In this document: positions 63,247 to 64,000 of the stretch, one piece after another
How positions within the stretch are numbered: position 1 is the stretch's first letter
Layout of the letters: each line of letters starts with the position of its first letter
NCBI GenBank assembly: GCA_029834535.1
Contig: JAQMWT010000315.1
Location: forward strand, 240,676-304,675
Length of the DNA: 64,000 bases
Origin: Chrysophaeum taylorii
Lineage: Eukaryota; Sar; Pelagophyceae; Pelagomonadales; Pelagomonadaceae
Direction: 5' to 3'
Notes under the pieces: generated by a model
Told to the model about the DNA's origin: nothing
What the model saw: only the letters and a program-made list of their open reading frames with translations
Database searches by the model: none
Program-made: the position numbers and the translations under genes

Positions 63247-64000
63247 TTAGATTACTTGGGAGCTCAGAGTGGGAGGAAGTTCCCGAGCTTGACGACGAAC
63301 GATAGCATTCTGAGCTTTAGCATTTATGTGCTGCAATAGCGGCTGAGGGATGTTATCGATTTCATCATCTTTAATGGACAGAAAAGTGTGGAACATTTTC
63401 TCTGTATCAGCAGTCCCCTCTCTCCGCATCACTGGGGGACGCTTCAGGAGCAGATGTTTCAGTTTGATACTTTTCTTCTGAAACAAGAGATTCCTTATCG
63501 GCTTCTAAGAGGTTCGATATGGTATTGGACATAATATCAACTCGAGATAAGTAGAGATGAACTTGGGTGGCTTCATCAGGATCTAAGGACTGTGTCGAAG
63601 CTTGAGAAGCGGTTGTCCAGAGGGTACTCATAAGCTTTTCATTTCCCCCTGTACCATTTTAGAGTCGGTGGAAGGTTGGGATTCGCTTCCTGTAATTTAC
63701 CAAACAGGTGGCGAAGACGATCAACTTGATAAGTAGCCCGGTCCATAAGAGACAGATTAGAGCGTGCATTACGGTTAGAGGAAGATGGGTAGACAGGACG
63801 ATCGAAGCTGGTACCTTGACGTTAAATTTGTCGATCGATGTCTTTGTCGATGCTTTTGCATTACGAAGCTTACGAGCGTTGAAGCCAGACTGTCCAGCTA
63901 CAGTAGCTAACAACGAGTAAGCGTTGTTTAGAGAGTCAATGGATTGATGAATAGTATCCATCAATAATACCTTAGGTGGCTTGGTAGCGGTAGTAAGGGA
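63247..64000 (-). pseudogene. Copia gag-side region, cut by window edge
   Basis: Three short minus frames (63659-63964, 63407-63631 and 63247-63486) carry helical, polar sequence such as MSTLWTTASQASTQSLDPDE and IDNIPQPLLQHINAKAQNAI. No zinc knuckle or gag motif is visible. By order it should be the gag side of the element; the 5' LTR lies outside the window. Confidence 0.45.

Larger units (their letters stand above)
54364..64000 (-). mobile_element. Copia-type LTR retrotransposon, incomplete at window edge
   Basis: In minus-strand order the region reads: gag-like part, protease-like block, long linker, zinc-binding pre-integrase, integrase, RVT_2-type reverse transcriptase, RNase H and a further ORF. 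Integrase before reverse transcriptase defines Copia (Ty1) order. Base composition is clearly less GC-rich than the host genes. The pol frame changes near 62.0-62.2, 60.15, 58.8 and 57.35 kb and has an in-frame stop near 62.42 kb, so this copy is probably inactive. Confidence 0.85.

Noticed and set aside
1-64000. tRNA and rRNA genes
   Set aside because: I looked for typical tRNA arm words and rRNA-like stretches and saw none I could support.

Overview
The window looks like nuclear DNA of a photosynthetic stramenopile, most likely a pelagophyte-like alga (inference). Host genes are GC-rich with long exons and a few very short GT-AG introns (31-77 nt, several exactly 44 nt). Two proteins start with a signal peptide ending in an Ala-Phe type cleavage site, as expected for a secondary plastid. 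A secreted protein carries the Cys-rich ShKT-like repeats common in algal stramenopiles. The families are eukaryotic: VPS8, GRC3/NOL9, BMT5-like methyltransferase, La-motif protein and mitochondrial gamma-carbonic anhydrase.

Layout. 1-3.9 kb is mobile-element debris plus a broken WD40 gene. 3.97-15.17 kb holds the outstanding gene: an eight-exon, 3555-residue megasynthase (fatty acyl-AMP ligase, unassigned ~800-residue region, carrier protein, condensation, adenylation, carrier protein, membrane/left-handed-helix terminal region of the Pls/PosA type). 16.1-18.8 kb is a decayed non-LTR retroelement followed by a tandem 208-bp repeat. 19.2-22.3 kb has a possible small nuclear-protein gene, GRC3/NOL9 and the BMT5-like gene. 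23.6-26.5 kb encodes a secreted propeller-like protein with three ShKT-like modules. 26.7-27.5 kb is a frameshifted plastid-type gene. 27.6-28.6 and 32.4-34.7 kb are helicase and retroelement fragments that bracket a coiled-coil gene (28.9-31.3) and a plastid-type gene (31.5-32.2). 34.8-39.2 kb is VPS8. 39.2-43.4 kb is mostly non-genic, with one small candidate CaaX-box protein. 43.5-46.2 kb is a membrane-anchored La-motif protein. 46.2-51.1 kb is decayed sequence. 51.2-51.8 kb is gamma-carbonic anhydrase. 53.0-53.5 kb is a small repeat protein. From about 54.4 kb to the window edge runs a Copia LTR retrotransposon on the minus strand, lower in GC, with an extra ORF after RNase H and several frame breaks.

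The host genes do not form one pathway. The megasynthase is self-contained: it should activate a fatty acid, join it to one amino acid, and finish on a membrane-embedded terminal region with no thioesterase, suggesting a lipo-amino acid, lipopeptide or lipid-capped homopolymer. The other genes are housekeeping (ribosome biogenesis, endosomal tethering, complex I/carbon metabolism) set between waves of mobile-element insertion.
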